DNA of 64,000 bases, taken from Streptomyces chartreusis. GTDB taxonomy: Bacteria > Actinomycetota > Actinomycetes > Streptomycetales > Streptomycetaceae. The first letter of the stretch is position 1. Each line of letters opens with the position of its first letter. The translations under genes and the position numbers were made by a program. The notes under the pieces were generated by a model that saw only the letters and a list, made by a program, of their open reading frames with translations, was not told the origin of the DNA and searched no databases. Of this stretch, positions 1 to 8,608 are shown piece after piece. The stretch is taken from positions 9,114,001 to 9,178,000 of the forward strand of contig NZ_CP023689.1 of assembly GCF_008704715.1 (NCBI RefSeq). Reading direction: 5' to 3'.

Positions 1-425
1 GCCAGCGCGGCCCCGAGCAGGGTGTCCGGCGGTTGGCCGTCACGCAGTATCCCGACGCTCTCGCACAGCATGGGCAGCAGTCGGCCGGGCTCGTGCCGGC
101 CGACGTCCTCGGCCCGGTCGTCGAAGACGAACTGGTAGGCGATCTGGTTGGCCATGATCTGGAGCAGTCCGGAATCCATGGTCGGGCTGTTGTAGGCGGC
201 GAGTTCGGCGGGGCGCGTACGGGAGATCATGGCCGCAACTTCCGGTTCATCGGTGAGGCCCCATTTGCTGAGCCATTTCTCGACGCCGGTTGCCGCTCGG
301 GACGCGTGGGGATTGCTCTGGAACGGGAAGGGCATGTAGAGGTTCGCGTCGATCAGCTCCCGCAGATTGGCCGCGGTAATTCTGGCCGGAGCGGCGAGCG
401 TGATTTCCTCATGCGTCATGGACAT
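1..425 (-). CDS. Terpene synthase, N-terminal part (cut by left window edge)
   Basis: A class I bacterial terpene cyclase that would cyclise an isoprenoid diphosphate, probably farnesyl diphosphate, using Mg2+. About 141 N-terminal residues are visible. They include the aspartate-rich metal-binding motif FDDRAED (Asp102, Asp103) in the expected place, after the MPFPFQSNPHA-type opening typical of actinobacterial sesquiterpene synthases. The NSE and RY motifs lie outside the window. The start at 425 is set by an AGGAGG site five bases upstream; an in-frame ATG at 419 is the alternative. The gene begins 17 bases before the P450 stop, so the two are probably translationally coupled. The terpene product cannot be named from this fragment. 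Confidence 0.85.
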   Translation of the reverse strand, partial: MSMTHEEITLAAPARITAANLRELIDANLYMPFPFQSNPHASRAATGVEKWLSKWGLTDEPEVAAMISRTRPAELAAYNSPTMDSGLLQIMANQIAYQFVFDDRAEDVGRHEPGRLLPMLCESVGILRDGQPPDTLLGAAL

Positions 426-1890
426 CGTCGCCTCCTGCCGCTCGGGGTTCGTGGACTTCGGTGTTCGGCATTGCCCTCGATACGAGAGCTGCCTCGGGCG
501 GTGGACCCGCCGGCCGTTGTGACCGCGGTTCGCAGACCATCACCAAATCCCTCGGCCCCAATGACGCCGCGGGGCGGAGCCGTTCGACGTGTCCGGGAAG
601 ATGGCGCAGACGCCAGTGGCGGGCGATGTACGCGATGGCCACCATGGCCTCAGTCAGTGCGAATGTCTCGCCGATGCATTTCCGGGTGCCCGCAGCGAAT
701 GGAATCATCGCACCGGGCGGGACGGCGGGAGCCTGATCCGGCAGCCAGCGGTCGGGGAGGAAGCGGTCGGGCTCGGGGAACGAGGCGGGGTCGTGGTGCA
801 GGAGATACGGGCTGTACAGGACGGTTGCGCCCCGCGGGAGACGGTGTCCGGCGAGCACCGTCTCCTTGGTGGTGACCCGGGTGAAGAGCCAGCCCGGCGG
901 ACGGTGGCGAAGGGTCTCGGTGAGAACGCGCTGGGTGTGGACGAGCCGCGGCAGCTCGTCGGGACCGGGCGGCCGCCCGTCGGCGAGCACGGCGTCGACC
1001 TCGGAATGCAGGCGGCGTTCGTCCTCTGGATGGCGGGCCAGGAGGTCGAAGGCGGAGGTGAGGCACAGGGCGGTGCTCTCGGCTCCGGCGAACATCAGCG
1101 TGAACACCTGGCTGCGGACTTCCCGTTCGGTGATCGCCTTCGCCTCGTCCTTGCTGCGCGCGGCCGTCAGCAGCACTCCCAGCAGGTCGTCCCGGTCGGT
1201 TCCGGGCCCACCCCGTCGGCGCTCGGCGACGGCCGCGTCGACGATGGCGCTCAGACGGCTGGAAGCGTGCCGGAAACGCCGGTTCGCGGGCGTGGGGACC
1301 CGGAACAGGGCATCGACCGGCACCACCGTCCGCAGGAACAGGCCGCGCACGATGGTGACGAGGCACCTGTGCATCTCGGCGGCCGTCGCGGCGTCCAGCG
1401 AGTCGGAGAACAGGAGGCGGTTGATCACCCGTGCCGACAGCGTCAGCAGGGTCGCGCTGACGTCGACCTCCTGCCCCGCCCGCCACTCGCGGCACATCGA
1501 CTCCGCTTCCTCGCCCATCAGCCCCGTCTGGTCGGCGACACGGGTCTTGCGGAAGCCGGGTTGCAGCAGCCTGCGCTGCCGCCGATGGGCCTGATGACGG
1601 CAAGTGCCGACGCCGTCGCCCAAGAGCGTCCGCAGCCTGTCGTAGAGCGGGCCGCCCTTGTCGAAAGTGCGCGCGTCCATGAGGACCTGGTGGACCAGCT
1701 CCGGGTGGCAGACCACCCAGGCGCGCACGGGACCAAGGCGCACCTCGACCAGATCCCCGTGCGCGGGTAAGGAATTCAGAAAATCCAGCGGCCGCCGAAA
1801 CAAAGCGATACCGTGGGATGCGGTGGGGAATATGCCTGGCGCAACCCCCACCCTCCAGGCGTGTCCTGCTTCAGGCACGACGTGACTCAT
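409..1890 (-). CDS. Cytochrome P450, terpene-tailoring type
   Basis: A 493-residue cytochrome P450 that presumably oxidises the product of the overlapping terpene synthase, using external ferredoxin and reductase. Visible motifs are the oxygen-activation I-helix AGAEST (269-274), the K-helix ExxR (Glu325-Arg328), a PDRW segment near 379-382, and the heme loop FAAGTRKCIG with the thiolate ligand Cys405. The N-terminal half resembles, from memory, pentalenene oxygenase and CYP170-type enzymes that act on sesquiterpenes. The P450 precedes the synthase in the same message. Leu41 is a TTA codon (1768-1770), making translation dependent on the bldA tRNA. A GGGGG site lies upstream of the ATG. The C-terminal tail after about residue 455 is Pro/Ala rich and probably disordered. 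Confidence 0.9.
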   Translation of the reverse strand: MSHVVPEAGHAWRVGVAPGIFPTASHGIALFRRPLDFLNSLPAHGDLVEVRLGPVRAWVVCHPELVHQVLMDARTFDKGGPLYDRLRTLLGDGVGTCRHQAHRRQRRLLQPGFRKTRVADQTGLMGEEAESMCREWRAGQEVDVSATLLTLSARVINRLLFSDSLDAATAAEMHRCLVTIVRGLFLRTVVPVDALFRVPTPANRRFRHASSRLSAIVDAAVAERRRGGPGTDRDDLLGVLLTAARSKDEAKAITEREVRSQVFTLMFAGAESTALCLTSAFDLLARHPEDERRLHSEVDAVLADGRPPGPDELPRLVHTQRVLTETLRHRPPGWLFTRVTTKETVLAGHRLPRGATVLYSPYLLHHDPASFPEPDRFLPDRWLPDQAPAVPPGAMIPFAAGTRKCIGETFALTEAMVAIAYIARHWRLRHLPGHVERLRPAASLGPRDLVMVCEPRSQRPAGPPPEAALVSRAMPNTEVHEPRAAGGDDVHDA

Positions 1891-2072
1891 TGCAAGCCCC
1901 CTGTCTCAATTGCCACGTGAAAGTCGGTGAACGTTCCACCGTGTTGGCGCCTGAGACATGTCCTGCCCAGTTCAATCGGCCATCGCTTTCGCGAATCCTT
2001 TCTGCAGGGGGGCGCACAGAAGCACAGCGAAGCAAAGAAACAATTCGCCTGGGTCACTCTTGTGGAGCCGAA

Positions 2073-2108
2073 ATGCGGTCCCGCCCGTGGGAAGGGGCGG
2101 GACCGCAT
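2073..2108. terminator. Hairpin terminator downstream of the acylase gene
   Basis: A perfect 14-base-pair inverted repeat (arms 2073-2086 and 2095-2108, 8-base loop) lies directly downstream of the TAA stop of the minus-strand acylase gene. It is GC-rich and lacks a strong U-tract, as is usual in Streptomyces. It would separate the acylase transcript from the P450 promoter region at about 1891-2070, which is noticeably AT-richer than the surroundings. Confidence 0.75.
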
Positions 2109-2113
2109 CCCTG

Positions 2114-4531
2114 TTACCTGCCTTCGCGCACCGACACCACCCTCAACTCGGGTGACGCCAGGATGTCCTTCTCGCAGAACCGTGCGGTCACCCACTTCTC
2201 ACCGGAGAACAACCGCGTCTGGTCGCTGAAGTGGGGCGAGTTCGGGTTCGAGGACTGCGAGTACGTCAGCAGCGTGCGGGCCACCGGGCAGCGGCTGCCG
2301 TCCCAGCCCACCGCCTGGATGTGGCTGGAGCCGGTCGTCACCTCCGTGTAGCCGCCCTGTGCCTGGTCCCACACCGGCTCGATCTTGTTCCACACGCCCA
2401 TCCCCTCCGTGCCGCCGGGCACCGGGATGCGCTGACCGTTCCGTACGACGACCTGGTGCTCGCCGAGACGGGAGTCGAGCGCGATGCCCGCCGCGCGGAG
2501 CTCGGCGACCGCGTCCGCGAGGGCCGTGGCGAAGCCGGGCGCACCGGTGTTGAGCGTGTTCGGCGTACGCACCGGGTCCGCCGCGGAGAACGGCACCTTC
2601 CACCGCTGGGCGGCCGGCACCTTCGCGGACAGCTTCCGCCAGAAGCGGTCGAAGAGCAGGGCGCCCCGGCTGCCGGTGTCCATGGTGCGATCCCAGTGCG
2701 CGAGCACCGCACAGGCCGCGGAGACGTCAACCGCCTTGCCGTCACTGCCCGTCGCCGTGCCACCAGGGAGTGCCGCGCACGCCCTCGCGGTGTCCGCAAC
2801 GGCCAGGTCGGCTGCCGGAACCCGGTTCCTGAACTCCTGGCGCTCCAGGTCCCGGACGGTCAGACCGCCCCGCTCCGCCATCGCCGCCACGTCCTCGATC
2901 GCACCGCGGGTGCGCAGGGAACGCTGGGTGCCGATGTTGCCGTAGATCCGCTCGTAACCGGTGAGCGGCCGGTCGGCGTTGGCGAGCCACGCACTGTCGT
3001 TGGAGTTCTCCGCGTACGGCGCGTCCTTGAGCGTCGGCATGCGCGACGGCCCGAACGTCCCGCGCTGCACGGCGTCCGGATCGCTGCCGAGCGCACAGTC
3101 GCCGCGGGAGCCGTCGAGGACCGCCACGCCCGCCGCCGGGTAGGTGACCTTGCCCAGACCCGTGGAGCACCGTGCCGCCAGGTCGTCGGTGATCCGGGGC
3201 AGCACCTGCGACTGCGTGTACAGGGAGTGCCCCGAGGAGTCCGCGGCGATCGTGTTCACCCACGGCAGGCCCTGATGCCGGGCGAGCGACGCCAGGACAT
3301 CGGCCGTGCCGCGCGCCTTGCTGAAGCCCAGCGACGTGTCGCCGAACCGCATGTTGGCCGCGTTGGGGTCGTTCAACGCGTACGCCGTGGTCGTCGTCCA
3401 GGACAGCGGGAGGTCGCCCCCTTCGGAAGCCACGACGGGGCCGTACCGGGTCCACCACTGGGTGCGGGTCACCGGTGCCGCGCCCTTGACCGCGACGGTG
3501 ACGGTCCGCTTCTTCATCCGCTCCCGCTTGCCGTCCACCAGGTACACGGTCGGGTCGGCCGGATCGAGTGTCAGCTGGTGCAGGCTGAACGGAACACCGG
3601 TCGACACGGTGTGGCTCCACGCCACACGGGAGTTGTAACCGATGGCGATGGTCGGCGACCCGAGCAGAGCCGCACCAGCGACGTCCAGCTCGCCGGGGAT
3701 CGTCTGCTGCGCCTGCCAGAAGCGGCGCCCGCCGTGCCATGGGTAGTGCGGGTTGCCCAGGAGCAGACCGCGGCCGTTCGCCGTGGTGTCACCCTGGAAC
3801 GCAACCGCGTTGGACCCCATGTTCGCGTCGGCGGTCCGCTCGCGCACGGCTCCGATCAGCGCCTGGGCGTCCGGTGCGGCCCCGCCGCTGCCGGCGGCGG
3901 ACCCGCTGGGCGGCGCGGCGGCGGTGATGTCGTCCACGGAGCCGCCCTGACCGCCGAGCACGGCGATCGCGTAGAAACGTGCGGCCACGTCCTGTGTGGT
4001 GATCGGCCGCACCCATGTGGCGCCCCTACATGTGGGGTCGGTGATCCGCTTCTGCTCGAGCCATGTGTTGTACCCGGCCGCGAAGCCCCGCATCAGGTCC
4101 TTGACCTGACGGCTGGGCCCGCGCGGCGCCGGTTCGGCGAGCAGCTTCTCCACCGTGCCCGTCTGGCGTACGCCCCGGAAGTACAGGTCGCTGGAGAGGT
4201 TGCTGGTCGCCGACGAGAGCGCGGAGTCGGCCGCCGCGTCCGCTCCGAAGAAGCGCGAACGCTCGCCGCGCACGGTCACGAAGCCGTCGGCGAGCGTGCA
4301 CACCTGGTCGGCGGCCTGCGCCCAGCCGGTGCCGAAGCCGAGCGACTTGTAGTCCCTGCCGACGATGTGCGGAATGCCGTATTCGGTGTAGCGGATCACG
4401 GCGGACATGCCGCCGTGCGAGGGATGTTCCTGACGACCGTGCCGTTCGGCCGCGGCGGCCGGCAGCGCCGCCGAGGCCATGAGCAGGGCTGCTGCCCCGG
4501 CGGCCAGTCGTCTCACGCGGGTGGTGCGCAT
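2114..4531 (-). CDS. Secreted penicillin acylase family protein (AHL or lipopeptide acylase type)
   Basis: An 805-residue Ntn hydrolase of the penicillin acylase family that cleaves amide-linked acyl groups outside the cell. Residues 1-28 form a signal peptide ending in an Ala-rich AAAA cleavage region. The precursor would cut itself at Gly239-Ser240 in the sequence NMGSNAVAF, freeing Ser240 as the N-terminal nucleophile of the beta chain. Length and sequence style fit the Streptomyces enzymes AhlM (acyl-homoserine lactone acylase) and aculeacin A acylase, so substrates could be acyl-homoserine lactones, lipopeptides or penicillin V. The start at 4531 is chosen for its GGGAGG site and signal peptide; the frame stays open upstream into the divergent ligase gene, but that extension is not protein-like. 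Confidence 0.88.
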   Translation of the reverse strand: MRTTRVRRLAAGAAALLMASAALPAAAAERHGRQEHPSHGGMSAVIRYTEYGIPHIVGRDYKSLGFGTGWAQAADQVCTLADGFVTVRGERSRFFGADAAADSALSSATSNLSSDLYFRGVRQTGTVEKLLAEPAPRGPSRQVKDLMRGFAAGYNTWLEQKRITDPTCRGATWVRPITTQDVAARFYAIAVLGGQGGSVDDITAAAPPSGSAAGSGGAAPDAQALIGAVRERTADANMGSNAVAFQGDTTANGRGLLLGNPHYPWHGGRRFWQAQQTIPGELDVAGAALLGSPTIAIGYNSRVAWSHTVSTGVPFSLHQLTLDPADPTVYLVDGKRERMKKRTVTVAVKGAAPVTRTQWWTRYGPVVASEGGDLPLSWTTTTAYALNDPNAANMRFGDTSLGFSKARGTADVLASLARHQGLPWVNTIAADSSGHSLYTQSQVLPRITDDLAARCSTGLGKVTYPAAGVAVLDGSRGDCALGSDPDAVQRGTFGPSRMPTLKDAPYAENSNDSAWLANADRPLTGYERIYGNIGTQRSLRTRGAIEDVAAMAERGGLTVRDLERQEFRNRVPAADLAVADTARACAALPGGTATGSDGKAVDVSAACAVLAHWDRTMDTGSRGALLFDRFWRKLSAKVPAAQRWKVPFSAADPVRTPNTLNTGAPGFATALADAVAELRAAGIALDSRLGEHQVVVRNGQRIPVPGGTEGMGVWNKIEPVWDQAQGGYTEVTTGSSHIQAVGWDGSRCPVARTLLTYSQSSNPNSPHFSDQTRLFSGEKWVTARFCEKDILASPELRVVSVREGR

Positions 4532-4643
4532 CGTGCCTCCCAACGTCATTGAGGGAAGGAGCGGTTGAGCGTACCCACTGGTCTGTCCAATGTGCCCCCG
4601 GGGTGCTTGACCCGCCCCGGTGACGGACCGAGGATCATGAGTC

Positions 4644-6143
4644 ATGACGCAGGGACAGGGCAGCACGGTTGACGGGGTGCTGCGGCGCAGCGCGCGGCGG
4701 ACCCCGGCACGGACCGCGGTGGAGTACGCCGACCGCACATGGACGTACGAGGAACTCGACGAGGCGGTCTCCCGCGCGGCGAGCGTCCTGCTCGACCAGG
4801 GACTCGCTCCCGGCGACCGGGTGGGCGCCTACGGCCACAACTCGGACGCCTATCTGATCGCGTTCCTCGCCTGCGCCCGCGCGGGCCTCGTCCACGTCCC
4901 GGTCAACCAGAACCTGACCGGCGACGACCTCGCCTACATCGTCGGCCAGTCCGGCAGCTCCCTGGTCCTCGCCGACCCCGGCCTCGCCGGCCGCCTGCCC
5001 GGGGACGTCCGTACGCTGCCGCTGCGCGACGCCGACGACTCGCTCCTCGCGCGCCTCGAGTCGGCTCCCGCCCACGACGGCCCCGAGCCCCGCGCCGAGG
5101 ACCTGGTCCAGCTCCTCTACACGTCCGGTACGACCGCCCTCCCGAAGGGCGCGATGATGACGCACCGCGCCCTGGTCCACGAGTACCTGAGCGCCATCAC
5201 CGCCCTCGACCTCAGCGCGGGCGACCGCCCCGTGCACTCCCTGCCGCTCTACCACTCGGCGCAGATGCATGTGTTCCTGCTGCCGTACCTCGCGGTCGGC
5301 GCGACGAACGTCATCCTCGACGCGCCCGACGGCGACCGGCTCTTCGACCTCATCGAAGCCGGCCGCGCGGACAGCCTGTTCGCCCCGCCCACGGTGTGGA
5401 TCGCCCTCGCCAACCGCCCCGACTTCGCCGAACGCGACCTCGGCGGCCTGCGCAAGGCGTACTACGGCGCGTCGATCATGCCCGTGCCCGTCCTGGAACG
5501 CCTGCGCGAACGGCTCCCGAAGCTCGGCTTCTACAACTGCTTCGGGCAGAGCGAGATCGGCCCCCTCGCCACCGTCCTCGCCCCCGACGAGCACAAGGGC
5601 CGCATGGACTCCTGCGGGCGGTCCGTGCTGTTCGTCGACGCGCGCGTGGTCGACGAGGACGGCAAGGACGTCCCCGACGGCACAACCGGAGAGATCGTCT
5701 ACCGCTCCCCGCAGCTGTGCGAGGGCTACTGGGACAAGCCGGAGGAGACCGCCGAGGCGTTCCGCGACGGATGGTTCCGCTCCGGCGACCTCGCGGTGCG
5801 GGACGCGCACGGCTACTTCACCATCGTCGACCGGGTGAAGGACGTCATCAACTCCGGTGGCGTACTGGTCGCCACACGACAGGTCGAGGACGCCCTGTAC
5901 ACCCACGAGGGCGTCGCCGAGGTCGCCGTGATCGGCCTGCCCGACGAGCGGTGGATCGAGGCCGTCACGGCGGTCGTCGTGCCGCGCGGGGAGGTGAGCG
6001 AGGCCGCACTCATCGACCACGCGCGCGAGAAGCTCGCCCACTTCAAGGCGCCGAAGCGGGTGGTGTTCGTGGACGAGTTGCCGCGCAACGCGAGCGGGAA
6101 GATCCTCAAGCGGGAGCTGCGGGACCGGTTCGCCGGCGAATAG
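4644..6143 (+). CDS. Acyl-CoA synthetase (AMP-forming)
   Basis: A 499-residue member of the ANL superfamily that would activate a carboxylic acid through an acyl-adenylate to its CoA thioester. Motifs seen are the phosphate-binding loop YTSGTTALPKG (159-169), the A5-type motif YNCFGQSEIGP (297-307), the hinge aspartate in RSGDLAVRD (Asp382) and the catalytic lysine in NASGKILK (Lys486). The N-terminal AVEYADRTWTYEELD and overall length fit medium- or long-chain fatty acid or aromatic acid ligases, and the substrate is not determinable. The gene is divergent from the acylase (112-base gap), which could share a role in handling the released fatty acid, and convergent with paaK. Confidence 0.9.
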   Translation: MTQGQGSTVDGVLRRSARRTPARTAVEYADRTWTYEELDEAVSRAASVLLDQGLAPGDRVGAYGHNSDAYLIAFLACARAGLVHVPVNQNLTGDDLAYIVGQSGSSLVLADPGLAGRLPGDVRTLPLRDADDSLLARLESAPAHDGPEPRAEDLVQLLYTSGTTALPKGAMMTHRALVHEYLSAITALDLSAGDRPVHSLPLYHSAQMHVFLLPYLAVGATNVILDAPDGDRLFDLIEAGRADSLFAPPTVWIALANRPDFAERDLGGLRKAYYGASIMPVPVLERLRERLPKLGFYNCFGQSEIGPLATVLAPDEHKGRMDSCGRSVLFVDARVVDEDGKDVPDGTTGEIVYRSPQLCEGYWDKPEETAEAFRDGWFRSGDLAVRDAHGYFTIVDRVKDVINSGGVLVATRQVEDALYTHEGVAEVAVIGLPDERWIEAVTAVVVPRGEVSEAALIDHAREKLAHFKAPKRVVFVDELPRNASGKILKRELRDRFAGE

Positions 6144-6179
6144 GCGAGTGGACAAGTGCGCGAGTCGGCGGGCAAACGG

Positions 6180-7475
6180 CTAGCGGGGCCGGAGATCCAC
6201 GATCCGCCGGATCTTGCCCACCGACCGCTCCAGCGACTCGGGTTCGACGATCTCCACGGTGACCGACACCCCGATGCCGTCCTTCACGGCCGCTGCGATG
6301 GACCGCGCGGCGGCGTCCCGGGTCTCCGGGGACGCGTCGGGGCGGGCCTCCGCCCGCACGGTGAGGGCGTCGAGACGGCCCTCCCGGGTGAGCCGCAGCT
6401 GGAAGTGGGGCGCCACGCCCGGCGTGCGGAGCACGATCTCCTCGACCTGGGTGGGGAAGAGATTCACGCCGCGCAGGATGACCATGTCGTCACTGCGCCC
6501 GGTGATCTTCTCCATCCGCCGGAACACCCGCGCGGTCCCAGGCAGCAGCCGCGTCAGGTCCCGAGTGCGGTACCGGATGATCGGCATGGCCTCCTTGGTG
6601 AGCGAGGTGAACACCAGCTCGCCCTCCTCACCGTCCGGCAGCACCTCACCGGTGATCGGATCCACGATCTCCGGGAAGAAGTGGTCCTCCCACACATGGA
6701 GCCCGTCCTTGGTCTCCACACACTCCTGCGCCACACCGGGACCGATCACCTCGGACAGCCCGTATATGTCGACGGCGTCGATCGCGAACCGCTCCTCGAT
6801 CTCGCGGCGCATCTGCTCGGTCCAGGGCTCGGCACCGAAGATGCCCACGCGAAGCGACGTGCCGCGCGGATCGACGCCCTGGCGCTCGAACTCGTCGAGC
6901 AGGGTGAGCATGTACGACGGCGTCACCATGATGATCTCGGGTCGCAGGTCCTGGATCAGCTGGACCTGGCGTGCCGTCATGCCGCCGGACGCGGGGATGA
7001 CCGTACAGCCAAGACGTTCGGCACCGTAGTGTGCGCCGAGACCACCGGTGAAGAGGCCATAGCCGTACGCCACATGCACCTTGTCCCCGGGACGTCCGCC
7101 CGCGGCCCTGATGGAGCGGGCCACCATGTCGGACCACAGGGAAAGGTCGCCATCGGTGTAGCCGACGACCGTGGGGCGGCCGGTGGTGCCGCTGGAGGCA
7201 TGGAGGCGGCGGATACGGTCCTGGGGCACGGCGAACATCCCGTACGGGTAGTTCTCGCGCAGGTCGGCCTTGACCGTGAAGGGGAAGCGGGCCAGGTCTG
7301 CGAGCGAGCGGCAGTCCTCGGGCCGTACGCCGGCCTTGTCGAAGGACTCCCGGTAGAAGGGCACGTTGTCGTAGGCGTGCCGCAGCGACTTCCGCAACCG
7401 CTCCAGCTGCAACGCGCGCAGCGCCTCCGGGTCGAGCCGTTCGCCCGAGTCCAGCAGTTCCGTCGCGTCCGCCAT
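6180..7475 (-). CDS. paaK: Phenylacetate-CoA ligase
   Basis: A 431-residue AMP-forming aryl-CoA ligase of the PaaK family, converting phenylacetate or a related aryl acid to its CoA ester, the entry step of aerobic phenylacetate breakdown. It has the compact PaaK architecture: an N-terminal segment FYRESFDKAG, the phosphate loop ASSGTTGRPT near residues 93-102, the adenylate motif YGLSEVIGPG, the TSLTKEAMPIIRYRTRDL segment, and a C-terminal domain ending at SVGKIRRI with the lysine expected for acyl transfer. No other paa genes are nearby. A 14-base ACCG-N6-CGGT operator lies 38 bases upstream of the start and suggests PaaR-type TetR control. It may serve other aryl acids. Confidence 0.9.
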   Translation of the reverse strand: MADATELLDSGERLDPEALRALQLERLRKSLRHAYDNVPFYRESFDKAGVRPEDCRSLADLARFPFTVKADLRENYPYGMFAVPQDRIRRLHASSGTTGRPTVVGYTDGDLSLWSDMVARSIRAAGGRPGDKVHVAYGYGLFTGGLGAHYGAERLGCTVIPASGGMTARQVQLIQDLRPEIIMVTPSYMLTLLDEFERQGVDPRGTSLRVGIFGAEPWTEQMRREIEERFAIDAVDIYGLSEVIGPGVAQECVETKDGLHVWEDHFFPEIVDPITGEVLPDGEEGELVFTSLTKEAMPIIRYRTRDLTRLLPGTARVFRRMEKITGRSDDMVILRGVNLFPTQVEEIVLRTPGVAPHFQLRLTREGRLDALTVRAEARPDASPETRDAAARSIAAAVKDGIGVSVTVEIVEPESLERSVGKIRRIVDLRPR

Positions 7476-7512
7476 GAGGAGCTCTCCCTCGCCAACCGCA
7501 TCAATCCGGACG

Positions 7513-7526
7513 ACCGATCATTCGGT
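7513..7526. promoter_or_regulatory. PaaR-like operator upstream of paaK
   Basis: The sequence ACCGATCATTCGGT is an inverted repeat (GACCGA/TCGGTC arms when extended to 7512-7527). It matches the ACCG-N6-CGGT core that I recall for actinobacterial PaaR, a TetR-family repressor released by phenylacetyl-CoA. It lies 38 bases upstream of the paaK start, where a repressor would block transcription. The rest of the 199-base gap between paaK and the divergent hydrolase shows no other clear element. No paaR gene is in the window. Confidence 0.6.
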
Positions 7527-7674
7527 CTGCGTGCTCAGGATCAGTAATTCAGGCGATGAATGATCAGGCAAGGGGGCGGGGCGCACTTTCTGCACCCGGG
7601 CCTGCGGGGTGTGGAACGTGCGGCTTGTGGAACCCCATTGCATCGCCCGGCCGCCGCCGACCAAGATCGACGGT

Positions 7675-8529
7675 ATGCCGACCTTCCATGTCGCCGACGG
7701 GACCGAGATCGCCTACCACCTGCGAGGCGAGGGCGAACCGCTCGTCGTCCTGCCCGGCGGGCCCATGCGGGCCTCCGCCTACCTGGGCGACCTGGGTGGA
7801 CTCTCCGCACACCGGCAGCTCGTGCTGCTCGACCTGCGTGGCACCGGGGACTCGGCGGTGCCGGCGGATCCGGCCACGTATCGCTGCGACCGCCTGGTGG
7901 ACGACGTGGAGATGTTGCGCCACCACATGGGGCTGGCCCACATGGATGTGCTCGGGCACTCGGCGGGCGGAAGTCTGGCCATGCTGTACGCCGCCCGGTA
8001 TCCGGAGCGAGTGGCGAAGCTCACGCTCGTCACCGCGATTCCGTGGGCGCTGGGGATGCCGGTCGCGGCGGAGGAGCGGCTGGCCGCTGCCAGGCTTAGG
8101 GGGGATGAATCGTGGTTTATGTATGCATTACCGGCATTTGAGGAATGGCTCGCCGGGTCGGTCGACTTCGACCCCGTGATCGCACCCTTCTTCTACGGGC
8201 GATGGGACGAAGCGGCGCAGGAACACGACGCACGCGCCGAGTACGAGTTCAACGACGAGGCTGCCGGTATCTACGGCTCCGACGGCGCCTACGACCCAGC
8301 CGCGACCCGCTCCGAACTCGCCCGGTTCGCCGCCCCGGTGCTCGTGCTCGCCGGTGAACTCGACGGAGGGCCATGCCCCGCGCTCGCCCGTCGTGCCGCC
8401 GAGGTCTTCCCGAACGGCGAGTTCGCCGTGCAGCCGGGTGCCGGGCACTATCCGTGGCTCGATGACGCGGACTGGTTCGTGCGGCGGGTCGCCGCGTTCC
8501 TCGGCGGGAGCGGGCGAAGGACGGGCTGA
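7675..8529 (+). CDS. Alpha/beta hydrolase (proline iminopeptidase-like), TTA-containing
   Basis: A 284-residue cytoplasmic alpha/beta hydrolase. The nucleophile elbow is GHSAGG, with the acid in LAGELDGG and the histidine in GAGHYPW near the C-terminus. The opening GTEIAYHLRGEGEPLVVLPGG and the LDLRGTGDS segment are typical of proline iminopeptidase and related hydrolases; the substrate is unknown. The start at 7675 fits the domain boundary, though its ribosome site is weak and an upstream ATG at 7609 is possible. Residue 152 is a TTA codon (8128-8130). It sits in a stretch (about 8089-8150) with unusual codons such as AGG, CTT, TTT, TAT and GCA that contrasts sharply with the rest of the gene. 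Confidence 0.85.
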   Translation: MPTFHVADGTEIAYHLRGEGEPLVVLPGGPMRASAYLGDLGGLSAHRQLVLLDLRGTGDSAVPADPATYRCDRLVDDVEMLRHHMGLAHMDVLGHSAGGSLAMLYAARYPERVAKLTLVTAIPWALGMPVAAEERLAAARLRGDESWFMYALPAFEEWLAGSVDFDPVIAPFFYGRWDEAAQEHDARAEYEFNDEAAGIYGSDGAYDPAATRSELARFAAPVLVLAGELDGGPCPALARRAAEVFPNGEFAVQPGAGHYPWLDDADWFVRRVAAFLGGSGRRTG

Positions 8530-8608
8530 GTTCGGCTTTGGTGCCCCATGGTCGTTAAAGTTTCGTCAAAGACTGCTGGAAGAGACACCTGACTGAGGGG
8601 GGACCGCT

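Noticed and set aside
2231-4552. Long opposite-strand open frames such as this 773-codon one inside the acylase gene
   Set aside because: They are by-products of high GC content: Arg/Gly/Pro-rich translations without domains, lying antisense to a clear enzyme gene. The same applies to the many other long antisense frames in the window.
4532-4738. Upstream extension of the acylase frame to an ATG at 4738
   Set aside because: It overlaps the divergent ligase gene, has no protein-like composition, and the signal peptide with a GGGAGG site begins at 4531.
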